Below, piece by piece: positions 35,396-43,953 of a stretch of DNA of 64,000 nucleotides (the stretch's first letter is position 1; each line of letters starts with the position of its first letter). Made by a program: the position numbers and the translations under genes. The DNA comes from Pseudomonas sp. IB20 (GTDB lineage Bacteria; Pseudomonadota; Gammaproteobacteria; Pseudomonadales; Pseudomonadaceae): positions 4,848,951-4,912,950 of the forward strand of contig NZ_CP046103.1 in assembly GCF_009707325.1 (NCBI RefSeq), written 5' to 3'. The notes under the pieces are model-generated. The model worked only from the letters and a program-made list of their open reading frames with translations, was not told the origin of the DNA and did not search any database.

Positions 35396-35974
35396 TTACT
35401 TCGCTTTGACACCTTCCAGCGAGATGTCCAGGTCCACGGTCTGGGAAGTCGGGCCTGGGCCTTTGACGCCGAAGTCGTTCAGGTTCAGCGTGGTGGTGGC
35501 GTTGAAGCCAGCACGTTCGCCGCCCCATGGGTCTTTGCCTTCACCGTTGAAAGTGGCCTTGAAGGTCACAGGTTTGGTCACGCCATGAAAGGTCAGGTCG
35601 CCGGTCACGTCAGCAGTTTTTTCGCCGGTTGATTTAACCGCGGTAGACACGAACTTGGCATCAGCGAACTTGGCGACGTCCAGGAAATCTTTGCTGGCGA
35701 TGTGCTTGTCACGCTCTGCGTGGTTGGACCACAGGCTGGCGGTTTTCACGTCGACGGCGATTTTGCTGGCTTCAGGCTTGGCGGCATCCCAGCTGAACGA
35801 ACCATCCCAGTCCTTGAAGGTACCGTGGATGAAGCTGTAGCCAAGGTGGCTGATTTTCCAGTCGATGAAGGCGTGCTGGCCTTCCTTATCGATCTTGTAG
35901 TCAGCGGCCATGACCTGACCTGCAGACAGCAGAGCAGTACCAAGTGCCAGAGCAGCGAGAGTCTTTTTCAACAT
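35396..35974 (-). CDS. yceI: YceI-family periplasmic lipid-binding protein
   Basis: A 192-residue exported lipocalin-like protein of the YceI/polyisoprenoid-binding family. The signal peptide MLKKTLAALALGTALLSAGQVMA is cut before ADYKIDKEG. The mature beta-barrel has FIDWKISHLGYSFIHGTFKDWDGSFSW and the GDLTFHGVTKPVTF strand pair. It lies 32 bases downstream of a cytochrome b561 gene, a common pairing that suggests an isoprenoid- or quinone-linked redox role. It ends at a two-way terminator. Confidence 0.92.
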   Translation of the reverse strand: MLKKTLAALALGTALLSAGQVMAADYKIDKEGQHAFIDWKISHLGYSFIHGTFKDWDGSFSWDAAKPEASKIAVDVKTASLWSNHAERDKHIASKDFLDVAKFADAKFVSTAVKSTGEKTADVTGDLTFHGVTKPVTFKATFNGEGKDPWGGERAGFNATTTLNLNDFGVKGPGPTSQTVDLDISLEGVKAK

Positions 35975-36006
35975 GCTTTCTATTCCTTATGAGTCGAGGT
36001 TGAACA

Positions 36007-36558
36007 TCAGGCTTTGCGCCCCAGCATTCGGTTGAGGGTCGCATCACGATCGATAAAGTGGTGTTTCAACGCAGCCACGCCGTGCAAACCGGCGAAGACC
36101 ACCAACACCCAGGCGAGGTACAGGTGCACCACGCCGGCGGTGTCTGCCTGGTCCGGTAGCCCGGAAACCACGGCAGGGATTTCAAACAGGCCAAATACCG
36201 GAATACCGACACCGTCTGCGGTGGAAATCAGGTAACCGGCAATCATCACGGCAAACAGCCCGAGATAAAGAAAAACATGGCCAAACGCGGCCCCCATGCG
36301 GGTCAAGCGGCTGTAACTGGCCAGCGGTGGTGGCGGTGGGCTGACCAGACGCCAGACGATGCGCACCAGCATGATGGCGAACAGCGTGATGCCAATGCTC
36401 TTGTGCAGGTCGGGCGCGTCTTTGCGCCAGGCGCTGTAGTAGTCGAGACCGACCATCCACAGGCCCAAGGCGAACAAACTGAACACCACCAGGGCCACAC
36501 CCCAGTGCAAAACCATACTGACCCAGCCATAGCGGGCCGGTGAATTACGTAGCTGCAT
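36007..36558 (-). CDS. Cytochrome b561-type membrane protein
   Basis: A 183-residue protein with four transmembrane helices of the bacterial cytochrome b561 (CybB-like) family. Haem-ligating His are seen in MVLHWGVALVVF (helix 1), PDLHKSIGITLF (helix 2) and AGLHGVAALKHHFIDRD (helix 4). It probably passes electrons between quinol and a periplasmic partner. It is the first gene of a unit with yceI. Start ATG 36558. The 273-base gap to divergent bioA must hold both promoters; I saw no further feature there. Confidence 0.88.
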   Translation of the reverse strand: MQLRNSPARYGWVSMVLHWGVALVVFSLFALGLWMVGLDYYSAWRKDAPDLHKSIGITLFAIMLVRIVWRLVSPPPPPLASYSRLTRMGAAFGHVFLYLGLFAVMIAGYLISTADGVGIPVFGLFEIPAVVSGLPDQADTAGVVHLYLAWVLVVFAGLHGVAALKHHFIDRDATLNRMLGRKA

Positions 36559-36831
36559 GTCCCAAATCCCGTAAGAACTGTGCCCAAGACTAGCGATTTA
36601 CCTATCGAATTAAAGCTCAAAATTTCGCTTTGAAATATCGAGAAATACGATCAAGAGGTTATGCACAGTACGTTAACAATGGATTAAGGACTATTGCTAA
36701 GAAACGTGACAGACCGTCCTGCGTTTACTACGAATTTATCCGTAATGGGTTGTGACACAGCCGACCATTGCATAGGCTTGCGCGATTGTTTCACCTGCGC
36801 AGGCCGCAGGACCGCTTCGAGGAGATAGACG

Positions 36832-38238
36832 ATGGGCTTGAACAACCAGTGGATGCAACGCGACCTCGCGGTGCTGTGGCATCCCTGCACCCAGATGAAA
36901 GACCACCAGCAATTGCCGCTGATCCCGATCAAACGCGGTGAAGGCGTATGGCTGGAAGACTTCGAAGGCAAGCGCTACCTCGACGCCGTCAGTTCCTGGT
37001 GGGTCAATGTGTTCGGCCACGCCAACCCGCGCATCAACCAGCGCATCAAAGATCAAGTTGATCAGCTGGAACACGTGATCCTCGCCGGTTTCAGCCACCA
37101 GCCGGTGATCGAGCTGTCCGAGCGCTTGGTCAAGATGACGCCCGAAGGCCTGACCCGCTGCTTCTATGCCGATAACGGTTCGTCGTGCATCGAAGTCGCG
37201 CTGAAGATGAGCTTTCACTACTGGCTCAACCGCGGCCAGCCGAACAAAAAGCGCTTCGTGACCCTGACCAACAGCTACCACGGCGAAACTATCGCCGCGA
37301 TGTCGGTGGGCGACGTGCCGCTGTTTACTGAAACCTACAAAGCACTGCTGCTGGACACTATTAAAGTGCCCAGCCCGGATTGCTACCTGCGCCCCGAGGG
37401 CATGAGCTGGGAAGAGCACTCGCGCAACATGTTCCTGGCCATGGAACAGACCCTGGCCGAGAACCACGACAGCGTCGCCGCCGTTATCGTCGAACCGCTT
37501 ATCCAAGGCGCCGGCGGCATGCGCATGTACCACCCGGTGTACCTCAAGCTGCTGCGTGAAGCCTGCGACAAATACGGCGTGCACCTGATACACGACGAAA
37601 TCGCCGTGGGCTTTGGCCGCACCGGCACGATGTTCGCCTGTGAACAGGCCGGCATCCGCCCGGATTTCCTGTGCTTATCCAAAGCCCTCACCGGCGGCTA
37701 TTTGCCGCTGGCGGCGGTGGTCACCACCGACGATGTCTACGACGCTTTCTACGACGACTACCCAACCCTGCGCGCCTTCCTGCACTCCCACAGCTACACC
37801 GGCAACCCGCTGGCGTGTGCCGCGGCGCTGGCGACCCTGGATATTTTCGAAGAAGACAACGTCATCGAAAACAACAAGGCCCTGGCCCAGCGCATGGCCA
37901 CGGCCACCGCACACCTGGTGGACCACCCGCACGTGTCGGAAGTGCGCCAGACCGGCATGGTGCTGGCCATCGAGATGGTGCAGGACAAAGCCACCAAGAC
38001 CGCCTACCCGTGGCAGGAGCGCCGTGGCCTGAAGGTGTTCGAACACGCGTTGGAGCGCGGCGCACTGTTGCGGCCGTTGGGCAGCGTGGTGTATTTCCTG
38101 CCGCCGTATGTGATCACACCGGAGCAGATCGACTTTCTGGCCGAAGTGGCCAGCGAAGGCATCGATATCGCCACCAACAGCAAAGTCAGCGTTGCGGTGC
38201 CCAAAGACTTCCACCCAGGCTTCCGCGATCCAGGCTGA
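36832..38238 (+). CDS. bioA: Adenosylmethionine-8-amino-7-oxononanoate transaminase
   Basis: A 468-residue PLP aminotransferase (class III) converting 7-keto-8-aminopelargonate to 7,8-diaminopelargonate with SAM as amino donor, for biotin synthesis. Features: SSWWVNVFGHANPRIN near residue 55, the GTTG-like ADNGSSCIEVALKM segment and the PLP-Asp in LIHDEIAVGFGRTG. The Schiff-base Lys lies in LCLSKALTGGYLPL. It is separate from other bio genes, which is usual in Pseudomonas. Complete from ATG 36832, with GGAG upstream. Confidence 0.94.
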   Translation: MGLNNQWMQRDLAVLWHPCTQMKDHQQLPLIPIKRGEGVWLEDFEGKRYLDAVSSWWVNVFGHANPRINQRIKDQVDQLEHVILAGFSHQPVIELSERLVKMTPEGLTRCFYADNGSSCIEVALKMSFHYWLNRGQPNKKRFVTLTNSYHGETIAAMSVGDVPLFTETYKALLLDTIKVPSPDCYLRPEGMSWEEHSRNMFLAMEQTLAENHDSVAAVIVEPLIQGAGGMRMYHPVYLKLLREACDKYGVHLIHDEIAVGFGRTGTMFACEQAGIRPDFLCLSKALTGGYLPLAAVVTTDDVYDAFYDDYPTLRAFLHSHSYTGNPLACAAALATLDIFEEDNVIENNKALAQRMATATAHLVDHPHVSEVRQTGMVLAIEMVQDKATKTAYPWQERRGLKVFEHALERGALLRPLGSVVYFLPPYVITPEQIDFLAEVASEGIDIATNSKVSVAVPKDFHPGFRDPG

Positions 38239-38250
38239 CGGTCCCTACCT

Positions 38251-38304
38251 GATCGTTCCCACGCTCTGCGTGGGAATGCAGCCCAGGACGCTGCGCGTCC
38301 GCTG
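38251..38304. repeat. Partial copy of the GATCGTTCCCACGC repeat family
   Basis: GATCGTTCCCACGCTCTGCGTGGGAATGC followed by GACGCTGCGCGTC, two adjacent hairpins. Fuller copies of the same family lie at 52335-52618. Confidence 0.8.
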
Positions 38305-38330
38305 TGCACAACCTTCTCCAGAGAACAGAA

Positions 38331-39050
38331 ATGAGACTGTCCCGCTTTTTCACCGACACCCCGCTGAGCCTCGGCGAGCACGAACTGCCCGAAGCCCAGG
38401 CGCACTACATCAGCCGCGTATTGCGCATGGCCGAAGGCGATGCCGTGCAACTGTTTGACGGCTCCGGCCAGGAGTTTTCGGGCACGTTGCTGGAGGTTGG
38501 TAAAAAACGCGTCAGCGTGCAACTCACCGAAAGCTTCGCAGGCCAGACCGAATCGCCGCTGCACATCCACCTCGGCCAGGGCTTGTCCCGGGGCGAGCGG
38601 ATGGATTGGGCGATCCAGAAAGCCACCGAACTGGGCGTGAATGAAATCACGCCGATCTTCAGCGACCGCTGCGAAGTACGCCTCAAGGACGAACGCGCCG
38701 ACAAACGCCTGCTGCACTGGCGGCAGGTGGCAATCAGTGCGTGCGAGCAATGCGGGCGTTCAACGGTGCCGGTGATTCACCCGCCGCTGCTGCTGGCGGA
38801 CTGGTTAAAGCAGGCCGAGGCCGATTTGAAACTGGTGCTGCACCCAGTGGCCGAGCCGATGATCAGCCATGCCAAGCCTGCGAGCCTGGCGTTCCTGATC
38901 GGGCCTGAAGGTGGGTTGACCGATAACGAAGTCCAAGCTGCCCAGGGCGCCGGTTTCCACGCCGCCCGCCTCGGCCCGCGGGTGCTGCGCACTGAAACAG
39001 CGCCAGTGGTGGCGCTGGCCGTCGCACAGCAACTCTGGGGCGACTTCTAG
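38331..39050 (+). CDS. rsmE: 16S rRNA (uracil1498-N3)-methyltransferase
   Basis: A 239-residue SPOUT methyltransferase that modifies U1498 of 16S rRNA with SAM. It has an N-terminal PUA-like domain (MRLSRFFTDTPLSLGEHE to about residue 75). The C-terminal knotted domain has the SAM-binding LIGPEGGLTDNEV and the closing LGPRVLRTETAPVVAL. Start 38331 is preferred to the in-frame 38304 that falls in the repeat. It lies downstream of bioA, with a repeat element between. Confidence 0.94.
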   Translation: MRLSRFFTDTPLSLGEHELPEAQAHYISRVLRMAEGDAVQLFDGSGQEFSGTLLEVGKKRVSVQLTESFAGQTESPLHIHLGQGLSRGERMDWAIQKATELGVNEITPIFSDRCEVRLKDERADKRLLHWRQVAISACEQCGRSTVPVIHPPLLLADWLKQAEADLKLVLHPVAEPMISHAKPASLAFLIGPEGGLTDNEVQAAQGAGFHAARLGPRVLRTETAPVVALAVAQQLWGDF

Positions 39051-39074
39051 CCCTGCCGTGTGAACCCCATTCAA

Positions 39075-39177
39075 CTGTGGGAGCTGGCTTGCCTGCTCCC
39101 ACATTTTGAACCGGGCTGTCAGTACCATCTGTGGGAGCTGGCTTGCCTGCTCCCACATTTTGAACCGGGCTGTCAGT
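39075..39177. repeat. Two tandem 49-base copies of a short REP hairpin
   Basis: CTGTGGGAGCTGGCTTGCCTGCTCCCACATTTTGAACCGGGCTGTCAGT occurs at 39075-39123 and 39129-39177, period 54. Each copy is a compact REP palindrome plus a tail. The second copy overlaps the stop codon of the binding-protein gene. Confidence 0.93.
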
Positions 39178-40075
39178 CCACCGGATCACTGACCGGCTTG
39201 GCAATAATCGCCTTCAACTCAGCCGTCATCGGGAATTCCAGGTTCAAGCCCTTGGGCGGAATCGGCTGTTCAAACCAACGCTGGTAAATTCCGTTGATCT
39301 CCCCGGAGCGATACAGGTCGCCAAGTGTTTCGTTGACCACCGCGAGAAACTGCGGGTCGTCCTTGCGCACCATGCAACTGTAGATCTCCCGCGACTGCTC
39401 CTTGCCCACCACCACCCAGCGATGCGGGTCACGCGCCTTGGCGCGCTCGCCGTAGAGCAACGCGTCATCCATGTAAAACGCCACCGCACGTCCGGTCTCG
39501 AGCATCTTGAAGGCTTCGCCGTGGTCCTTGGCGCTGATCACAAACATATTGGCCTTGTGTTCGGCGTTATAGCTCTTCAGAAAGCGTTCGTTAGTGGTGC
39601 CGGCGGTGGTCACCACATTCTTGCCTTTGAGGTCTTCAAAGCCTTGAATCCCGCTGTCCTTGGCGGTCAGCAACTGGCCCTTCACGTAGATAAACCCGTA
39701 CGAAAACGCCACCTGCTTCTGCCGCTCGGCGGTCACGCCGGTGGAGCCGCATTCCAGGTCCACCGTGCCGTTTTGCACCAGCGGGATACGGGTTTGGGAA
39801 GTCACCAGGTTGTACTTCACGCCGAGGTTGGCCAGCCCGGTTTTCTGCTGGATACGCTCGACGATCTTGCTCGCCAGGTCGACCGAATAGCCCATGGGCT
39901 TGCCGCTGTGATCCCCAACGTAGGAGAACGGCACCGACGCATCGCGATAACCCAAGGTGATGGACTTGGCACTGGCGATCTTGCTCAACGTGCCGTCCAG
40001 CGGGGTTTCAGTCGCCTGAACCTGGGCGCCAAACAAAAGCCCCAGGGTGCAGCCGGTCAACAGGATTTTTTTCAT
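39173..40075 (-). CDS. Amino-acid ABC transporter substrate-binding protein (GltI-like)
   Basis: A 300-residue periplasmic binding protein of the family 3 acidic amino-acid type. Signal peptide MKKILLTGCTLGLLFGAQVQA. The mature part reads TLSKIASAKSITLGYRDASV, with the family marks ECGSTGVTAERQKQVAFS and VRKDDPQFLAVVNETLGDL. It resembles glutamate/aspartate binders. No permease or ATPase is adjacent. It lies downstream of ridA and dadA on the same strand, suggesting capture of an amino acid degraded by this module. Confidence 0.87.
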   Translation of the reverse strand: MKKILLTGCTLGLLFGAQVQATETPLDGTLSKIASAKSITLGYRDASVPFSYVGDHSGKPMGYSVDLASKIVERIQQKTGLANLGVKYNLVTSQTRIPLVQNGTVDLECGSTGVTAERQKQVAFSYGFIYVKGQLLTAKDSGIQGFEDLKGKNVVTTAGTTNERFLKSYNAEHKANMFVISAKDHGEAFKMLETGRAVAFYMDDALLYGERAKARDPHRWVVVGKEQSREIYSCMVRKDDPQFLAVVNETLGDLYRSGEINGIYQRWFEQPIPPKGLNLEFPMTAELKAIIAKPVSDPVD

Positions 40076-40099
40076 TGTTATTCTCCGTTGGTCTTGCGG

Positions 40100-40450
40100 T
40101 TATTTACGGATAGCAATCACGCTGATTTCCACCAGCACAGTCGGGCGCGCCAGTTCTGCCTGCAAGGTCGTGCGCGTTGGCGCCATGCCCGGCGACAGCC
40201 ACGCGGCCCACACTGCATTCATCGGCGCAAAACCGTCACCGATGTTTTTCAGGTAAATCGTTGCGTTGAGCAGGTGGTCCTTGTCACTGCCGGCTTGCGC
40301 CAGCAATGCATCGATCTTGGCCAATACTTCGCGGGTTTGCGTGGCCACATCCTGGCCCTCACCCGGCACCTGGCCCGAAAGAAACACCAGGTCCTTGAAG
40401 GTGACGGCGCCAGATAGGCGCTCATTGCTGCTGATTCGGTTGATGGTCAT
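40100..40450 (-). CDS. RidA/YjgF-family imine deaminase
   Basis: A 116-residue RidA-type protein that hydrolyses reactive imine/enamine intermediates. The motif GQVPGEGQDVATQTREVLAK and the end LARPTVLVEISVIAIRK are typical. The catalytic Arg of the NRxxxR-type loop is not in its exact canonical form, so the subfamily is uncertain. It lies 10 bases downstream of dadA; deamination of the imines made by DadA is a sensible joint role. Start ATG 40450. Confidence 0.87.
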   Translation of the reverse strand: MTINRISSNERLSGAVTFKDLVFLSGQVPGEGQDVATQTREVLAKIDALLAQAGSDKDHLLNATIYLKNIGDGFAPMNAVWAAWLSPGMAPTRTTLQAELARPTVLVEISVIAIRK

Positions 40451-40460
40451 GGCTGCATCC

Positions 40461-41702
40461 TCAAGCGGCGCGGGGCGTCAGGCCCTGCATATCAATGGAA
40501 GGAACGTGCTGGCCGATCAACTCGGCCAGCAGTTGGCCGCTGCCGCAGGCCAGGGTAAAGCCGAGCGCGCCGTGGCCCAGGTTCAGCCACAGGTTGCGAT
40601 AAGCACTGGCGCCAATCAGCGGCACCCCGGTTGGCGTGGCGGGGCGCATGCCGGCCCATTCGACAGCGTGGGCGTAGTCGCCGGCATGGGGAAACGTCTC
40701 CAGCGCCTGGCGTTTGATCAGCGCCAGGCGCTTGGGCTCAAGGCTCGCGTCAAAGCCGACGATATCGACCATGGCGGCCACACGCAGCTGCTCGCCAATC
40801 CGCGCATAAACAATCTTGCGGTCATAGTCGGTGATGCTCACGCTCGGCGCCTGGTGCTGCGCCCCAATCGGCACGCTCAGGCTGTAGCCCTTGAGCGGAT
40901 ACAGCGGCAGCGACAGGCCAGGCAACCCCAACTGCGCACTGCGATGCCCGGCCGCCAGTACCACATGTTCCACCGGCAGCACTTCATCGCCGAGCACGAT
41001 GGCCTGCACCGCACGGTCGGCGTGGCGGATTTGCGTGACCTTGCGCCCCAGCAAAAAGGTGCAAAGCCCCGAGGCCTCAAGCCGCGCGGCCAGCCGCTGG
41101 CAGAAGGCATGACAGTCCGCGACTTCTTCATTGGGCGTGTAGATGCCACCGACAAAATCACCGCCCGCCAACGCCGGTTCCAGGCGCGCGCAGTCGGCGG
41201 CCAACAGCACCTGCTGCTGCAGAATATCGGTGACCTTGCTGCGTGCCTTGTCGAAAGTACCAGCGCTGCGAAAGGTCACCAGCTTGCCGTTGCGCCGCCA
41301 GTCGAAGTCGCCCAGGCGGTCATCCTCGCGCCACTGTTGCAAGGTGGCCTGGCTCAAGGACGCCAGGCGCAGCAGGTGAGCGGCATTACGCTGGTTCACC
41401 GAGCCACGGCAGGCGCCGAGAAACGCCGCCATCCAGCGCCATTGCTGCGGGTCGAGGCGCGGGCGCAGCTTCAGCGGCGAATCACCACGCAGCAGCCAGC
41501 CAAGGGCTTGCAGCGGCACGCCTTTATCGGCCAACGGCGCGACGTAGCGGTAGGACAATTGCCCACCGTTGGCGAAACTGGTCTCGCTGCCCAGGCTGTC
41601 GCGCGCCTCGATCACCGTTACCGCGTGCCCGGCACGCACCAGCGCGTAGGCAGTCGCCAAGCCGATGACGCCACCGCCGATGATGCAAATGCGCTTGGCC
41701 AT
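40461..41702 (-). CDS. D-amino acid dehydrogenase (DadA-like)
   Basis: A 413-residue FAD-dependent oxidase of the DadA/GlpD-like DAO family, oxidising D-amino acids to imino acids and passing electrons to the quinone pool. The N-terminal FAD motif is IIGGGVIGLATAYALVRAG. The C-terminal block GMRPATPTGVPLIG and LGHGALGFTLACGSG is family-specific. Start 41702 (MAKRICIIGGG) is preferred to 41783. It heads a dadA-ridA-binding-protein unit with a divergent LysR gene. It may be a paralogue of the housekeeping dadA; exact substrate unknown. Confidence 0.88.
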   Translation of the reverse strand: MAKRICIIGGGVIGLATAYALVRAGHAVTVIEARDSLGSETSFANGGQLSYRYVAPLADKGVPLQALGWLLRGDSPLKLRPRLDPQQWRWMAAFLGACRGSVNQRNAAHLLRLASLSQATLQQWREDDRLGDFDWRRNGKLVTFRSAGTFDKARSKVTDILQQQVLLAADCARLEPALAGGDFVGGIYTPNEEVADCHAFCQRLAARLEASGLCTFLLGRKVTQIRHADRAVQAIVLGDEVLPVEHVVLAAGHRSAQLGLPGLSLPLYPLKGYSLSVPIGAQHQAPSVSITDYDRKIVYARIGEQLRVAAMVDIVGFDASLEPKRLALIKRQALETFPHAGDYAHAVEWAGMRPATPTGVPLIGASAYRNLWLNLGHGALGFTLACGSGQLLAELIGQHVPSIDMQGLTPRAA

Positions 41703-41809
41703 GCCCGCCCCTACCGTTGAATGAATAGGCCTCAAGCGTAGGGCCAGGTGACAGGCCCGCGACAATGAATAAAGATGGGTCACCTATAAACAAAGGTTAT
41801 GGACGTGCC

Positions 41810-42712
41810 ATGCGCTTACGTCATATCGAAATCTTCCAGGCTATTCGCCAAACCGGCTCGGTCAGCGCCGCCGCGCAGTTGCTGCACGTCTCGCAACCGG
41901 CGGTGACCAAAGTGTTGCAGCACGCCGAGCTGCAATTGGGTTTCCCGCTGTTTCTGCGCGTGCGCGGCAAGTTGCAGCCCACCCCGGAAGCCCTGGCGCT
42001 GGAAAGCGAAGTCGAGAAAGTCACCCAGAGCCTGCAAGGTGTGCGGCGCCTGGCCAAGAGCTTGCGCCGCGAGCCAGGCCAGAGCGTGCGCATAGGCGCC
42101 ATTCCGGCGCTGGCCCTGTCGCTGCTGCCGCCGGCGATTCTGGAGTGGACGCGCGACTACCCGGACATCGCCTGCGAGCTGTCCAGCGACCACAGCCGCG
42201 AGTTGGTACAGAAACTGTTGATGCGTGAGATCGACCTGGCACTGACCCTCAACTTCTCCGGCCACCCCGGCTTGACCACGCAAGTGTTGGCCAATGGGGT
42301 GTTGGTGGCGTTGGCTTCAAAAGGCTATTGGCCGCAGGCGCAATTGCACCAACCACTGCCACTGGCCGATCTGGCGGGGGCGCCGTTGATTGGCTTGTCC
42401 AGCGCCGACCCGTTGGCGGCCAAACTCGACAGTTACCTGGAAAATGTCGACCCGCCGCCGCGGGTGACCATTTCCGTACAGACCTATTCCCTGGCCCGGG
42501 CCATGGTGGAGTCCGGCGCCGGTTTGACCGTGATCGACCCGTTCACCGCCCTCGGCGCGTCGACGGCCACTACCTGCATCCGTACGCTTACCCCGCCGCT
42601 GCCGATCACCCTGTACGCGCTGACCCGCGCCGATGAACCGCCGCCGCATATGCTGGCGAACCTGCTGCAGATTTTCGGCAAGCGCGCGCGTGAACTGCTG
42701 GAACGCTTATGA
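41810..42712 (+). CDS. LysR-family regulator of the D-amino-acid module
   Basis: A 300-residue LysR regulator. The winged helix opens MRLRHIEIFQAIRQTGSVSA with recognition helix LHVSQPAVTKVLQHAELQLG. The effector domain begins SVRIGAIPALALSLLPPAIL. It is divergent from dadA with about 107 bases between, so control of the dadA-ridA-binding-protein unit is likely. Start 41810 fits the family; 41765 is in frame but too early. The effector is probably the cognate D-amino acid, by inference. Confidence 0.87.
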   Translation: MRLRHIEIFQAIRQTGSVSAAAQLLHVSQPAVTKVLQHAELQLGFPLFLRVRGKLQPTPEALALESEVEKVTQSLQGVRRLAKSLRREPGQSVRIGAIPALALSLLPPAILEWTRDYPDIACELSSDHSRELVQKLLMREIDLALTLNFSGHPGLTTQVLANGVLVALASKGYWPQAQLHQPLPLADLAGAPLIGLSSADPLAAKLDSYLENVDPPPRVTISVQTYSLARAMVESGAGLTVIDPFTALGASTATTCIRTLTPPLPITLYALTRADEPPPHMLANLLQIFGKRARELLERL

Positions 42713-42728
42713 GAACACCACAAAACTC

Positions 42729-42821
42729 ATGTGGGAGCGGGCTTGCTCGCGAATGCGGCGTGTCAGCCACTTCATCCGTCACTGATACACCGCATTCGCG
42801 AGCACGCCCGCTCCCACATTT
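42729..42821. repeat. REP inverted pair
   Basis: Inverted REP copies of the CTCGCGAATGCGG subtype between convergent LysR and hemolysin III-like genes. Confidence 0.85.
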
Positions 42822-42838
42822 TTTAACCGCGTTGCCTG

Positions 42839-43456
42839 TTACAGCACGTAATGCATGATCGCCACAAAATGCAGCACGCTGCCGCCGATCACGAACAAGT
42901 GCCAGATCCCATGGGAATGGCGCATACGATCTTCCAGGGCAAAAAAGATGATGCCCACGGTGTACAACACCCCGCCCGAGGCCAGCCACACAAAGCCCGC
43001 CGTACCCAACGCGGCAAGCAGCGGCTTGACCGCCACCAGCACGATCCAGCCCATCACCGCGTAGATCACAATCGACAGAATGCGCGCCTCGGAGCGCGGT
43101 TTGATCTCTTGCAGGATGCCAATCACCGCCAGCCCCCACACGATCCCGAACAGCGTCCACCCCCACGGCCCGCGCAGCGTCACCAGGCAAAACGGCGTGT
43201 AGCTGCCGGCGATCAGCAGGTAGATCGAAAAGTGGTCGACCTTCTGCATGATCGCTTTTCGCCGCCCGCGCACGCTGTGGTACACGGTGGACGCGCTGTA
43301 CAGCACCAGCAGCGTAAAGCCATAAATCGCCACGCTGACGATCTTCCAGGGGCTGCCGTCCAGGCTCGCCACCACCAACATCCACACTGCCCCCACAAAA
43401 GCTGCAACCGCCCCGAACAAATGGCTCCAGGCGTTGAATCGTTCCCCGTGATACAT
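42839..43456 (-). CDS. Hemolysin III-family (YqfA/TrhA-like) membrane protein
   Basis: A 205-residue membrane protein with seven hydrophobic helices, of the PAQR/hemolysin III family. Conserved parts: the first segment YHGERFNAWSHLFGAVAAF, STVYHSVRG and the His-rich final helices (MRHSHGIWHLFVIGGSVLHF) that form the metal site of PAQR proteins. A role in membrane fluidity control is known for E. coli YqfA-like members; haemolysis is not implied. Start ATG 43456. Confidence 0.88.
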   Translation of the reverse strand: MYHGERFNAWSHLFGAVAAFVGAVWMLVVASLDGSPWKIVSVAIYGFTLLVLYSASTVYHSVRGRRKAIMQKVDHFSIYLLIAGSYTPFCLVTLRGPWGWTLFGIVWGLAVIGILQEIKPRSEARILSIVIYAVMGWIVLVAVKPLLAALGTAGFVWLASGGVLYTVGIIFFALEDRMRHSHGIWHLFVIGGSVLHFVAIMHYVL

Positions 43457-43953
43457 GTGTCACTCACCTCGAATAACGGTTACCACTTGGTTGTGCTACC
43501 TGCATTCTGACGCGCTGGGCGGCTCGGCAGGTAACAACCTTTTTTTCATTTTCCCAAACGCATACGCCGATAGATGATTCGCTTCATGCCTGGGCCCCAA
43601 CTTCGCCAACGCCGGCATTCTCTTCGGCCGACGCCTGCTTAGCTTGGCGGGTGCGGTTGTGACCGTGTGCAGGCGGTACCTGTTCCCCTCATTGATGTCC
43701 GCGTGCGCAGGTTTGGCCTATGCCAAGTGGCGTTCATGCCTGGGCCCCAACTTCGCCAACGCCGGCATTCTCTTCGGCCGACGCCTGCTTAGCTTGGCGG
43801 GTGCGGTTGTGACCGTGTGCAGGCGGTACCTGTTCCCCTCATTGATGTCCGCGTGCGCAGGTTTGGCCTATGCCAAGTGGCGGTGCAGCGCATGGCTGGG
43901 AGCAAACTGGTTTTAGAGGCACAATCGACGGCATTCAAATAAGAGCCACGGCC
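43457..43953. other. Intergenic region before mdcR
   Basis: About 500 bases between the hemolysin III-like gene and mdcR. It should hold the promoters of both divergent genes, but 300 bases are taken by an exact tandem duplication of unrecognised sequence. No ORF in it is convincing. Confidence 0.6.
43583..43882. repeat. Exact 150-base tandem duplication
   Basis: Bases 43583-43732 and 43733-43882 are identical. The unit is 50 codons long, so an open frame that crosses it stays open, but it matches no protein I know. It lies between the hemolysin III-like gene and mdcR. Confidence 0.95.

Noticed and set aside
43644..43916. 90-codon plus-strand frame across the 150-base duplication
   Set aside because: It contains the same 50 residues almost twice, starts at GTG without a ribosome binding site, and matches no family; an effect of the tandem duplication.
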